Assembly: GCA_965261585.1 (NCBI GenBank)
Contig: CBDHDN010000069.1
Span: 62,001-126,000 of the forward strand
DNA from: CBDHDN01 sp965261585
GTDB lineage: Bacteria > Pseudomonadota > Alphaproteobacteria > UBA6615
DNA length: 64,000 nt
Direction: 5' to 3'
Positions 1 through 8,368 of this stretch are shown here, one piece after another (the stretch's first letter is position 1; the number at the start of each line of letters is the position of its first letter). Under the pieces are notes generated by a model. It worked only from the letters and a program-made list of their open reading frames with translations. It did not search any database and had not been told where the DNA came from. Position numbers and translations under genes: made by a program.

Positions 1-1
1 G

Positions 2-853
2 CGGCTGGTCGACGACGCCCGCGTGCCGGTGATCAGCGCCACCGGCAGCTGCCGCATGGGCGCTGCCGTGGCGCCGCGCGTCGGTGCCCGCTTCGGCCGC
101 GCGATCCTCGAGCTCGGCGGCAACAACGCCATGATCGTCGCGCCGACGGCCGACCTCGACCTCGCCGTGCGGGCGGTCCTGTTCAGCGCCGTCGGCACCG
201 CCGGCCAGCGCTGCACGAGCCTGCGCCGGCTGATCGTGCACGAGTCCATCAAGGACACCCTCGTCGAGCGGCTCCGCGGCGCCTATGCCGACGTGCCCAT
301 TGGCTCTCCGGCCGATCCGGCGCAGCTCATGGGCCCGCTGATCAACGGCGGCGCCTTCGACGCCATGCAGGCGGCACTCGACCGCGCCCGCGCAGACGGC
401 GGCCGGGTCACCGGCGGCGAGCGCCAGTTGACCGAGCGCTACCCAAACGCCTGGTACGTCACGCCCGCGATTGTCGAGATGCCGGGCCAGACCGAAATCG
501 TCGAGACCGAGACGTTCGCGCCGATCCTCTACGTCATGGGCTACGCGGGCCTCGACCAGGCGATCGCCATGCACAACGCCGTGCCCCAGGGCCTGTCGTC
601 GTGCATCTTCACGAACGACGTGCGCGAGGCCGAGCAGTTCCTGTCGGCGACCGGCAGCGACTGCGGCATCGCCAACGTCAATATCGGTCCCTCGGGCGCC
701 GAGATCGGCGGCGCCTTCGGCGGCGAGAAGGAAACCGGCGGCGGCCGCGAGTCCGGTTCCGACGCCTGGCGCGGCTACATGCGTCGCCAGACCAACACGA
801 TCAACTACTCCCGCGACCTGCCGCTCGCCCAGGGCATCAACTTCGGCGGCTGA
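2..853 (+). CDS. Aldehyde dehydrogenase, ALDH7-like, 5' end outside window
   Basis: NAD(P)-dependent aldehyde dehydrogenase that oxidises a semialdehyde to the acid. The reading frame is already open at base 2, so only the C-terminal part is present. The general-base Glu lies in ELGGNN (about bases 110-127) and the catalytic Cys in GQRCTS (about 202-219); the segment VISATGSCRMG precedes them. The ELGGNNA and GQRCTS context and the C-terminal GGEKETGGGRESGSD segment resemble the ALDH7/antiquitin group, which acts on alpha-aminoadipic or piperidine-6-carboxylate semialdehyde in lysine breakdown. The substrate is inferred from family resemblance only. The next bases lead into an IS630 remnant, so the operon context is lost. 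The visible part has no frameshift. Confidence 0.9.
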   Translation, partial: RLVDDARVPVISATGSCRMGAAVAPRVGARFGRAILELGGNNAMIVAPTADLDLAVRAVLFSAVGTAGQRCTSLRRLIVHESIKDTLVERLRGAYADVPIGSPADPAQLMGPLINGGAFDAMQAALDRARADGGRVTGGERQLTERYPNAWYVTPAIVEMPGQTEIVETETFAPILYVMGYAGLDQAIAMHNAVPQGLSSCIFTNDVREAEQFLSATGSDCGIANVNIGPSGAEIGGAFGGEKETGGGRESGSDAWRGYMRRQTNTINYSRDLPLAQGINFGG

Positions 854-929
854 CCGGCCGCGCCGCGGCCGCGCGGGGAGCTCGTCCTCCCCTGCCGTCA
901 TTGCCGGGCTTGACCCACTGCTGTCCGGT

Positions 930-1060
930 TTAGAACATTTCAGGTTTGCGAGGCCCATAGCCGGCATTGGTGATGTAGTTCCAGCACTCATCGGGCTGGA
1001 ATTGATCGATGATCTCAGCGATTGCGGCCCAGACATCGTGCGTGGGCTCCCGGTCGGATG
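930..1060 (-). pseudogene. IS630-family transposase C-terminal remnant
   Basis: A short minus-strand frame ends DECWNYITNAGYGPRKPEMF and begins with a VWAAIAEIIDQF segment. This lines up with the last residues of the full IS630 transposase at 6489-7429 (LWRAIGNALDEF, then ECRNYLVNAGYSV). Only about 40 residues remain; the DDE domain is gone. Just beyond it, near base 930, is the string gtccggttta, which also occurs at the end of the full IS630 element. It is a dead remnant of a related but not identical IS. Confidence 0.7.
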
Positions 1061-1360
1061 CAGGAAGTCCAATTTGGTATTTCCCGTCACCCTCGTGCTT
1101 GACACGAGGGCCCATCGCACGGGCTCACACCACTGTGCGGGCGCAGGCATGGGTCCTTGGGACAAGCCCAAGGACGACGAGAGTAGGGAGATTCTAGAGA
1201 GCAACACCGCCTCGAGCCAGCCAGATCCCGCGGGGCGTAGAACGGCCAGCAGATTAGGCGATGGCCCGCCTCATCGGAACTTCACGATCCGGTCTGCAGA
1301 GATGTGTGCATGCCGTAGGCTCGAGGCTGGGGTGCGGGGTTCGTTTTCGCGTCCATCTAT
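1045..1360 (+). repeat. Degenerate copy of the MITE-like repeat
   Basis: This stretch repeats, with many differences, the core of the elements at 1635-3557 and 34495-34915: the CGTCACCCTCGTGCTTGACA block, the GCATGGGTCCTTGGGACAAG block, the GAGCCAGCCAGAT block and the ATCCGGTCTGCAGAGATGTG block, in the same order and spacing. The outer terminal inverted repeats of the other copies are not recognisable here. No gene is supported inside it. Confidence 0.65.
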
Positions 1361-1510
1361 CGATGATCCGTCGCAATCCCCCGTCCACATCGGCAGTCAG
1401 CCGGCCGCCGCCCTTTGCAATGCACGCCGGCGGGCGAATCGGGCTTGCACGTCCCGGCCGGTATCCCTGAGATTGCGCGCAACATCGGCTGCGCAGAGGG
1501 ATCGCCCCCA

Positions 1511-1636
1511 ATGCCTGAGATCATTCGCACCATGTACGTGCTCGCCGTGCCGAACGTGACGGACACGGCGCGCTACTTCCAGGACGCGCTGGGCTTCGAA
1601 CTTCTACCGATCGAGGATGGCCAAAGCAAGGGGTGA
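1511..1636 (+). pseudogene. VOC (glyoxalase-like) gene, 5' fragment
   Basis: The frame reads MPEIIRTMYVLAVPNVTDTA followed by RYFQDALGFELLPIEDG. This is the usual first beta-alpha unit of a vicinal-oxygen-chelate protein (V.D...A..FY...LGF). The frame ends abruptly where the terminal inverted repeat of the MITE-like element begins, leaving about 40 of an expected 120-150 residues. The specific reaction cannot be told. The VOC 3' fragment near 14.8 kb need not be the other half, because bona fide genes lie between. Confidence 0.6.
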
Positions 1637-1829
1637 ACCACAGAGACACAGAGGCAAAGAGGAACCCCAGGAGAGACGAAACCCCGGACTTGATCCTACG
1701 AGATTCACACATCGTGTGTGGGCCACCGTTCGGATGCAGGAAGGGAATAATGCCGTCACCCTCTGAGTCGGACCCGATTTCCTTGGACACAGAATTGGCT
1801 TAATCGAAGTGTCCAAGGAGGACCGGAAC

Positions 1830-2240
1830 ATGACCGATAATTTTGAGAAGAAAGTTGCTGTTGATGGGCCTGTGGTAAATGCGGGCGAGCTTGGCTCGTC
1901 CACGTTTTCCCCAGGCCAGGCTTTGCCGGCAGGCCCGCTGGGACTTGGCCAGCGATGGACGGTGGCGCGCAAGCGTGAGGTCGTTCTGCGGCTTTTGCGT
2001 GACGAGCCGGTGCAACTTCTGTCGCGCCAGTTGGGCGTAGAGATCTTCCGGCTCGAGCAGTGGCGTGAGAAAGCGATCGGCGGGATCGACGCCTCGCTCA
2101 AGCAACGCAAGGGCGATCCGGTGCAGGCGGAACTGGATAGCGCCATGAAGCGGATCGGAGAGTTGACCATGCAGGTGGAACTGCTGGAGGCCAAGACGGA
2201 GACCTTCGGCCCTTTGGGGCGGCGGAGGTCGCGGCGATGA
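1830..2240 (+). CDS. IS3-family OrfA (HTH), copy A
   Basis: Transposase first subunit that binds the IS ends. I chose the ATG after AAGGAGG (seven to eight bases upstream) rather than an in-frame GTG seven codons earlier. The 136-residue product has a helix-turn-helix region around RKREVVLRLLRDEPVQLLSR, then a C-terminal heptad-like segment (QAELDSAMKRIGELTMQVEL) typical of IS3 OrfA dimerisation helices. It overlaps orfB by ATGA. That suggests translational coupling, whereas many IS3 elements make an OrfAB fusion by frameshifting. Confidence 0.85.
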   Translation: MTDNFEKKVAVDGPVVNAGELGSSTFSPGQALPAGPLGLGQRWTVARKREVVLRLLRDEPVQLLSRQLGVEIFRLEQWREKAIGGIDASLKQRKGDPVQAELDSAMKRIGELTMQVELLEAKTETFGPLGRRRSRR

Positions 2241-3141
2241 GTGCCGCCACCTCGCCCGGCACGGGTCTGGCCTACGGCCTGCGGCGGGTCTGCGCCGCCT
2301 GGGGCATGGCCCGCTCCTCGTTCTACGCCATGACCTCCGGCCAGCACGCCGAGCAGCCGCCGGCAAAGCGTCGGGGACCGAAGCCCGCGATCTCGGACCA
2401 GGCGCTGCTGGTGGCGATCGAAGCCGACCTGGAGGCATCGCCCTGGGAGGGCGAGGGCTACCGCAAGGTCTGGCTCGGCTTCGGGTCTGTCGCGACATCC
2501 GGGTTGCCCGCATGCGGGTGCTCCGCCTGATGCGCGAGAACAATCTGCTCTCGCCCCATCGCTGCCGCCGCCGTGGCGGCAATCCCCATGACGGTGAGAT
2601 CATCACTCATGCCCCGAACCTCATGTGGGGCACCGATGGCGTTCGGGTGTTCACGGTGGACGACGGCTGGGGCTGGATCTTCACCGCCGTCGAGCATTGG
2701 AACGCCGAGTGTGTCGGCTGGCATGTCTGCAAGCGCGGCGACCGCTTCGCCGCCCTGCAGCCGATCTCCATGGGGCTTGCCGGGCTGTATGGCTCGACCG
2801 CGGCCGGCGCGGCTCGGGGGCTGGCCTTGCGGATGGATCACGGCTCCCAGTATCTGTCGGACCACTTCACCAACCAGATCAAGTTCTGGGGCATCCAGCC
2901 GTCCTACGCCTTCGTCGCCGAGCCCCAGACCAACGGCGTCGCCGAGCGGTTCAATCGCACGCTGAAGGAACAGATCATCCATGGTCGCATCTACCGCAAC
3001 ATCGCGGAGCTGCGGGACGCCGTCCGCGACTTCGTCGAACTCTACAATGCCCAGTGGATCGTCGAAAAGAACGGCTACCTGAGCCCCGCTCAAGCTCGTC
3101 AGGCGTGGCACGCCGCGATCTCAATCAGGCCCGCCGCGTGA
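2237..3141 (+). pseudogene. IS3-family OrfB (DDE transposase), copy A, frameshifted
   Basis: Compared with the intact orfB of copy B, one G is missing near 2473 (CTGGCTCGG instead of CTGGGCTCGG). This splits the gene into 2237-2530 and a second frame to 3141. The DDE residues are still encoded in the second part: D in WGTDGV, D in RMDHGSQYLS and E in NGVAERFNRT. The 39-base segment lost from copies C and D is present here. Probably inactive unless copy B works in trans. Confidence 0.85.
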
Positions 3142-3630
3142 GACAAACTTGTGTCCAAGGAACCGGGTGCGCTACAATGCCGTCACCCTCGTGCTTGACA
3201 CGAGGGTCCATCACACAGGCTCACACCACTGTGCGGACGCAAGCATGGGTCCTTGGGACAAGCCCAGGACGACGGATGTGGGGAGGTTCGTGAGAACTGC
3301 ACCCGTTCGAGCCAGCCAGATTCACTTATTCCGCGTCGCCTAGCGCGGCCAACAGATTACGTAGTGGCCCGCCTCTCGCGATCCGGTCTGCAAAGATGTG
3401 TGAATCTCGTAAGACTTGATCCGGGGCCCATCGCTCATTCAACGGAGCTGGCTGCGAGCGTGAGCGCGGGACCAACCTTCTCGTCACAGCTCATGGCGAG
3501 CCGCGGAATCGGTTCCGGATCAAGTCCAGCCTCTGTGTCTCTGTGCCTCTGTGGTTCCCATTCTTACTGTGGCGCGAACCCTCAGCTATGTTCCTGGACG
3601 CGCTCCCACGCGCTCCATAGGCTGGCCGCC

Positions 3631-4545
3631 ATGACGGCACATGCCCCTGCGATCCGCCACCCGTCGGCGCTGGCCGGCGTTGGCCTGACGGTCGTCTCGA
3701 TGCTGTTGTTCGCGCTGATGGACGGTGTGTCCAAGCACCTGATCGGGACCTACAGTTTCGTCCAGATCATGTGGCTGCGCAACCTGCTGTTCGTCGCCTT
3801 CGGGGTCGTCGTGGCCTGGCGCAGCGGCTTCGCGGCGACGGTGCGGACGGGCCATCCGTGGCGCCAGCTCGTGCGCTCGGCCGTGCTGATCGTCGAGACC
3901 ATGACGTTCCTCGCCGCGTTCAAGTTCCTGGCGCTCGCCGACGCCCATGCGATCGCCGCCGTCGCGCCGCTGATCGGCACTGTGCTGGCGATGCTGGTGC
4001 TGGGCGAGGTCGTCGGTCCACGCCGGCTGGCGGCGGTCGCCGTCGGCTTCGTCGGCGTCGTGATCATCATCCGGCCGGGTGCCGGGGTGTTCGACCTGGC
4101 CGCGCTGATACCCCTGTTCGCGGCGCTGCTGTTCGCCGTCTATCAGGTCATGACGCGCGCCCTTGCGCGAGATGACGGGCCGGCGACCATGCTGCTCTAC
4201 ACCGGCGTCGTCGGCGCCGTCGCGCTCACCGTGGCGGTGCCGTTCAGCTGGCATGCGCCGACCGCCATCGACTGGCTGCTGCTCGCCCTGGTCGCCGTGC
4301 TCGGCACGGCCGCCCACTGGCTGCTGATCCTGGCCCTGGCCAAGGCCGAGGCCTCGGTCATTCAGCCCTTCACCTATGCCCTCGTCGTCTGGGCCGTCAT
4401 CGTCGGTTTCGTCGGCTTCGGCGACTTCCCCGACGCCTGGACGCTCGTCGGCGGCGCCGTCGTCATCGCCAGCGGTGTCTACGTCATCGTCCGCGAGCGG
4501 CGGACAGCGAGAAAAGTCGCCGCCCCCGTCGTCGTGGAGCGCTAG
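3631..4545 (+). CDS. EamA/DMT-family membrane transporter
   Basis: Predicted inner-membrane exporter or permease of the drug/metabolite transporter superfamily, 304 residues. About ten hydrophobic segments are visible, arranged as two EamA repeats (roughly residues 15-150 and 155-290). Typical family features are LFALMDGVSKHL in the first helix, FLALADAHAIAAVAPLI in the first repeat and AEASVIQPFTYALVVWAVIV in the second. The long upstream open frame runs through the MITE-like repeat, so I start at the ATG before TAHAPAIRH. The substrate cannot be predicted. It lies 30 bases upstream of the next gene in the same orientation and may share its transcript. Confidence 0.85.
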   Translation: MTAHAPAIRHPSALAGVGLTVVSMLLFALMDGVSKHLIGTYSFVQIMWLRNLLFVAFGVVVAWRSGFAATVRTGHPWRQLVRSAVLIVETMTFLAAFKFLALADAHAIAAVAPLIGTVLAMLVLGEVVGPRRLAAVAVGFVGVVIIIRPGAGVFDLAALIPLFAALLFAVYQVMTRALARDDGPATMLLYTGVVGAVALTVAVPFSWHAPTAIDWLLLALVAVLGTAAHWLLILALAKAEASVIQPFTYALVVWAVIVGFVGFGDFPDAWTLVGGAVVIASGVYVIVRERRTARKVAAPVVVER

Positions 4546-4575
4546 GGTAGGGGCGACGACCCACAATATCCGAGC

Positions 4576-4920
4576 ATGCCCATGTGTGGTTTCTGCAACC
4601 TGCTGACCGGCGAGACCCACTGGACCGAGGCCGGCACCGATGCCGGCCGCGACGTCGCGCCGCCGACCGGCCACGCCCGTTACCTCGACCGCCACACCCG
4701 GGTCGCGCTCGTCAACCGCATCCTCGAGCACTACGGCTGCACGGTCGCCAGTTGGGGCCGGAAATACATCGTCCGCAGCCGCACCGGGCAGACCGCGCTC
4801 GTCGACCACCTGCCGCAGATCTGGGCGAGCATCGAGACCATCGCGAGAAAGCCCGTCGACCCGCTCGACCCAGCGCTGCTGGCCCGGCTGCGCCGCGCGG
4901 CACCGGTCGCCCCCGGCTGA
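4576..4920 (+). CDS. Small conserved-looking protein with MCGFC motif, unknown function
   Basis: A 114-residue soluble protein beginning MPMCGFCNLLTGETHWTE, with two N-terminal cysteines two residues apart, then a basic stretch (HYGCTVASWGRKYIVRSRTG) and an aromatic/acidic segment DHLPQIWASIETIARKP. I do not recognise a named family. The start could be the second ATG two codons later. It is followed after 20 bases by a CobW-family GTPase, so a role linked to metal handling is possible; that is inference from position and the CxxC-like pair only. Confidence 0.7.
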   Translation: MPMCGFCNLLTGETHWTEAGTDAGRDVAPPTGHARYLDRHTRVALVNRILEHYGCTVASWGRKYIVRSRTGQTALVDHLPQIWASIETIARKPVDPLDPALLARLRRAAPVAPG

Positions 4921-4940
4921 CACCGACTGCCCCTGCCGCG

Positions 4941-6011
4941 ATGGCCTACAACGCACTCATCCCGATCATCGTGCTGACCGGCTTTCTCGGCAGCGGCAAG
5001 ACGACGCTGTTGAACCGCATCCTCAAGCACCCGTCGCTGCACGACGCGGCCGTGCTGATCAACGAGTTCGGCCAGATCGGGCTCGACCACATGCTGGTCG
5101 AACGCATGGACGAGAACACGGTGGTGCTGGAGAGCGGCTGCCTGTGCTGCACGATCCGCGACGATTTGAAGACCTCGATCCTCGAGCTGCACGGCCGCCG
5201 CGCGCGCGGTGAGGTGCCACCGTTCCAGCGCATGGTCATCGAAACGACCGGCCTCGCCGACCCGTCGCCGATCCTCTACACGCTGACGGCCGACACGATG
5301 CTGCGCCACCACTACCGCGTCGGCAGCGTCGTTGTGACCGTGGACGCGGTCAACGCCGCGCGCCAGCTCGACCGCCAGCCCGAGACGGTCAAACAGATCG
5401 CCGTCGCCGACCGCATCGTCGTGACCAAGACGGACATCGCCACGCCCGGCGCGACGGACGCCCTGGGCGCCAGGCTCGCCCAGCTCAATCCCTCGGCCGC
5501 GATCCAGACCGCGCTGTTCGGCGACGTCGACATCGACGAGCTGCTGCGGGCCGACGTCTACGACCCGGCGGCCAAGGGCGGCGAGGTCGCGCGCTGGCTC
5601 GCCGCCGAGCGGCTTGCCGCGGAGGGGCTCGCCGCCGCCGCGCCCAAGCACGGCCACGCCCACGACGTCAGCCGCCATGGGCCCGACATCCAGACCTTCT
5701 CGCTCGTCTATGACGAGCCCATCGACTGGACGGCGTTCGGCATCTGGCTGACCATGCTGCTGCACAGCCACGGCGAGGACGTGCTGCGGGTCAAGGGCCT
5801 GCTGCGGGTCAAGGACGCCGACACACCGGTCGTCATCAACGGCGTGCAGCACATCGTCCACCCGCCGATGCACCTCGACCGCTGGCCCGACGGCGACCGC
5901 CGCTCGCGCATCGTCTTCATAGTCCGCGGCATCGACCGCGAGCGCCTTGCCGCCTCGCTGGCCACGTTCGCCCGACTCGGCGGCACGCCCGAACCCGCGA
6001 CGCTCGCCTGA
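4941..6011 (+). CDS. CobW/COG0523-family GTP-binding metallochaperone
   Basis: G3E-family GTPase, 356 residues. Walker A is GFLGSGKTT (residues 14-22). The metal-binding CxCC motif is GCLCC (Cys67, 69, 70), a hallmark of COG0523 proteins. The switch region ETTGLADPSPI follows, and the base-recognition motif is TKTD. A His-containing stretch (PKHGHAHDVSRHG) precedes the C-terminal CobW_C domain, whose usual RVKGLLRVK and HRVHP-like (HIVHPPMHL) segments are present. Family members insert Zn or Co into client enzymes or support cobalamin synthesis; the client here is unknown. A cobalt-type nitrile hydratase set lies at 46.5 kb, but the two are far apart. Confidence 0.9.
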   Translation: MAYNALIPIIVLTGFLGSGKTTLLNRILKHPSLHDAAVLINEFGQIGLDHMLVERMDENTVVLESGCLCCTIRDDLKTSILELHGRRARGEVPPFQRMVIETTGLADPSPILYTLTADTMLRHHYRVGSVVVTVDAVNAARQLDRQPETVKQIAVADRIVVTKTDIATPGATDALGARLAQLNPSAAIQTALFGDVDIDELLRADVYDPAAKGGEVARWLAAERLAAEGLAAAAPKHGHAHDVSRHGPDIQTFSLVYDEPIDWTAFGIWLTMLLHSHGEDVLRVKGLLRVKDADTPVVINGVQHIVHPPMHLDRWPDGDRRSRIVFIVRGIDRERLAASLATFARLGGTPEPATLA

Positions 6012-6088
6012 GCGCCGGGCGGGCCCACAGCGCGCCTCCATCCGCGCGGCCTTCGCATAGTGGCCTTGGGCCCTATGGAGTCCACGGC

Positions 6089-6469
6089 CTAGTTCCCGCG
6101 TTTGGACCGCACCAATGTGAGACCCTGCTGGGCCCTTTCGTGGGCGGCAGCGTGGGCCGGATCGGTGGCGGCTTCGACTGCCTTGGCGAAACGGTCTTCC
6201 GCCAAATCAAGGCAGTCCATTTCCAGCGCCGCCGAAGCCAAATCGAGAAAACTGTCGACCAACGAGGCGGTGAGTTTGAGTACCTCTCCAGGTTCCGTTT
6301 TCTTGACCTCCTCGATTTTCCCTTCCAGGGTGGCTTGGGCGCGCGCGGCGTCCCCGCCGTCTCGCGCTTGGCATCTTCCAGCGGTCCTGAACCGGATCAC
6401 CGCATTGTCGACATATTCGAGAATTCGCCCAAAGGAAGAAACGGCTGACGGTTTCAGCAGCCTGGCCAA
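6089..6469 (-). pseudogene. Unknown helical protein, probably 5'-truncated by IS630
   Basis: An open minus-strand frame of 126 codons with only a TTG as first possible start, and a TAG just upstream exactly where the IS630 element ends. Composition is less GC-rich than the neighbours. The product looks helical and charged (SFGRILEYVDNAVIRF, then ALEMDCLDLAEDRFAKAVEA), like a repeat-type or small TPR-like fold, but I do not recognise it. The most likely reading is the C-terminal part of a gene whose 5' end was cut by the IS. It converges on the CobW gene with 77 bases between the stops. Confidence 0.45.
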
Positions 6470-6477
6470 CGACTAGA

Positions 6478-7500
6478 GCACATCCGGTTTAGACGGAATA
6501 TCCTGCATTGACGAGGTAGTTTCTGCATTCGGTTGGAGAGAATTCATCGAGGGCGTTTCCAATTGCCCGCCAGAGGTCATCGACGGTTCTGGCGCCGACC
6601 TTGCGGAGAATGGCTTTGAGCTTGGCGAAGACCTGTTCGATGGGATTGAGATCGGGGCTGTAGGGCGGCAGGTAGAGCGGGGTTGCGCCGACCGCCTCAA
6701 TGGCCTCGTGTACGCCGGCGACCTTGTGGGAGGAGAGGTTGTCCATGATGACGATGTCGCCCGCGGACAGGGTCGGGACCAGGGCTTGCTGGACCCAGGC
6801 AAGGAAGCTTGCGCCGTTGATCGGGCCATCAAAAACGCAGGGCGCGGTGATCCGGTCGTGACGCAGGGCGGCAATGAACGTGGTTGTCTTCCAGTGGCCA
6901 TGGGGAATGGCCGCCACCACCCGTTCGCCGCGCGGTGCCCGGCCATAACGCCGGGCCATGTTCGTCCGCGCCCAGGTCTCGTCGAGAAAGACCAGCCGTT
7001 CGGCAATCAGCCCAGGTTGCTCGTTGCGCCAAGTGGCTCGCGCCGCCGCGACGTCAGGGCGCTCCTGCTCGGCGGCGTGGGCTGTCTTTTTTTGCGACTC
7101 AGCCCCTGAGCCAGAAGAAAGTCGCCAAGCGTCGAGCGCTTCGCATCGATCCCCTCGGCGGCCAGCAAGACGCAAAGCTTGTCAATGGTGATGTCGCAAT
7201 TCTCCATCACCAGAGCCCGAATGCGATCGCCATGGGGAGCCAGTTTCGATTTCTTCCAGCCACCGTATTTGTCGGCTTTGATCGTGCCCCGCTGCTTCCA
7301 ACGCTGCATCAGCTTCACAACAAAGCTGATGCTCACATCAAATTGCTTCGCCGCCGCATTGCGAGAGGTCCCCGATTCAACAACTCGAACAACTCGTTCA
7401 CGAAGATCTTCCGAATAAGGTCGTGTCATCCATGGCTGGCCTCCTTTAACCCAGCTCATAGCTTGAATCACTTTTTGCGACCCTTGGGAATCCCCTTTTT
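6478..7500 (-). mobile_element. IS630-family element
   Basis: Single full-length element around a transposase with an A7 slip site. The end near 6478 reads gcacatccggtttagac; the other end was placed near 7500 from the tract ggggattccc, but I could not match clean terminal inverted repeats, so the outer limits are approximate. It separates two truncated genes: the frame at 6089-6469 and the lyase fragment starting at 7509. IS630 elements target TA; a TA is present in the ctag at 6473-6476. Confidence 0.65.
6489..7429 (-). CDS. IS630-family transposase made by -1 frameshift
   Basis: Tc1/mariner-like DDE transposase. The first frame starts MTRPYSEDLRERVVRVV (ATG at 7429, GGAGG nearby) and holds the helix-turn-helix. 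The second frame holds the catalytic domain: FLDETWART, IVIMDNLSSHK and PPYSPDLNPIE give the D-D-E residues, and it ends ECRNYLVNAGYSV. The frames join at seven consecutive A on the coding strand (T7 at 7087-7093): one slip back of one base turns GLSRKK into the second-frame KKTAHAAEQE. Such slippage is known in IS630 elements, so I treat the gene as functional rather than broken. Confidence 0.75.
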
Positions 7501-7508
7501 GATTCTGT

Positions 7509-8333
7509 CTATGCCGGACCCGCTCTAGCTGGCTCCCTGTCGAATCCCCCTCGAAGTCTCAGGTCCACATCCGCCCTCGCAAGGCCCTTCCTAACCTCGT
7601 CGAAATAAGCGATTTGGGTTGGAACGCGCCCGCCATATCGGCCGACGAACGAGCGATACACACCATACTTGAACTGAATTGGCTCGTTATTGTATGTATT
7701 TCTGCCATTTACTTCCGCCTTCAACTCCCCATTGACCCAAACTTTGACGAAACCGCCTCCTCCGGTGCACCACTTCGCGTGAACCACGATATCGTGCCAT
7801 CTACCCCGGAAGTCGTTCTTGTTGATCAACATCTTAAATGCGCTGATCTTTCCAACAGTTTGAGTCATATCAAGCCAATAACCGCCAGTATGGTTTTGGA
7901 AACTAACTGGTGGAGTTCCCACATCACTCTGTTTAAACTGGCCCAGGGTTACTTTCGTCGGGTACACATTGGGGTAATCTTCAGGGACATATAACGACCA
8001 GCCATACCAATATTCCCTTCCCACCGAGGAAGATGTTGGGACTCCAGGTATTATTGGCGTGACCTCACGAAATTCTGAGCGCTCTGCGTCCATCGCACAG
8101 TCGCTCCACCCGCTGCTCTCACCGCAATCCCCCGGCCTGACCTCGAAACGGTCCGCGGTCTCGCCGTCGCGGACGGGATGAGGAGCCTCCACGACCTGAT
8201 AGCCGTGTGGCGTGGTGTTCAGGCTTCTGCGAAAACGGATGAAAGACGTGTCAACACGTGTGTAGCCGGTATTCAGGGAAGCTTCCTGTTCGGCGCTGAC
8301 ACAGCCGTCTTGTGCGGTGGCGCAACCACTTAG
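7509..8333 (-). pseudogene. Heparin-lyase-like polysaccharide lyase, 5'-truncated
   Basis: The frame encodes most of a jelly-roll polysaccharide lyase of the heparinase-I-like type. It has a pre-domain segment with RFEVRPGDCGE and DAERSEFREV, then EYWYGWSLYVPEDYP, LGQFKQSDVGTPPVSFQN, GYWLDMTQTV, RWHDIVVHAKW, FVKVWVNGELKAEVNG and IQFKYGVYRS. These match the order of conserved strands in that family. The 5' end with start codon and any signal peptide is missing: the frame runs straight into the right end of IS3 copy B. Base composition is more AT-rich than the neighbours, suggesting recent transfer. Confidence 0.7.
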
Positions 8334-8368
8334 TGTAGCGCACCCGGTTCCTTGGACACAAGTTTGTC

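Larger units (their letters stand above)
1764..3176 (+). mobile_element. IS3-family element, copy A (frameshifted)
   Basis: Boundaries were set by comparing the four copies in this window: all full left ends read TGAGTCGGACCCGATTTCC and all right ends finish CCGGGTGCGCTACA. The two ends share an imperfect inverted repeat (CCTTGGACAC is identical in both). Length is 1413 bases, one less than copy B because of a single-base loss in orfB. It inserted into a MITE-like repeat and is flanked by a 14-base direct repeat. Confidence 0.85.
1635..3557 (+). repeat. MITE-like repeat, copy a, interrupted by IS3 copy A
   Basis: The element starts with GAACCACAGAGACACAGAG and ends with its near-complement CTCTGTGCCTCTGTGGTTC, so it has terminal inverted repeats and no coding capacity. 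Its interior matches the uninterrupted copy at 34495-34915. An IS3 element sits inside it at 1764-3176. The 14 bases just left of the IS (1750-1763, ATGCCGTCACCCTC) recur just right of it (3177-3190) but are single in the uninterrupted copy. Without the IS and the duplication the repeat is about 0.5 kb. Confidence 0.75.

Noticed and set aside
4731..6041. Long minus-strand open frames opposite cobW and many other genes
   Set aside because: They are a by-product of high GC content: they are Arg/Asp/Gly-rich, lack domains, and lie opposite well-supported genes.
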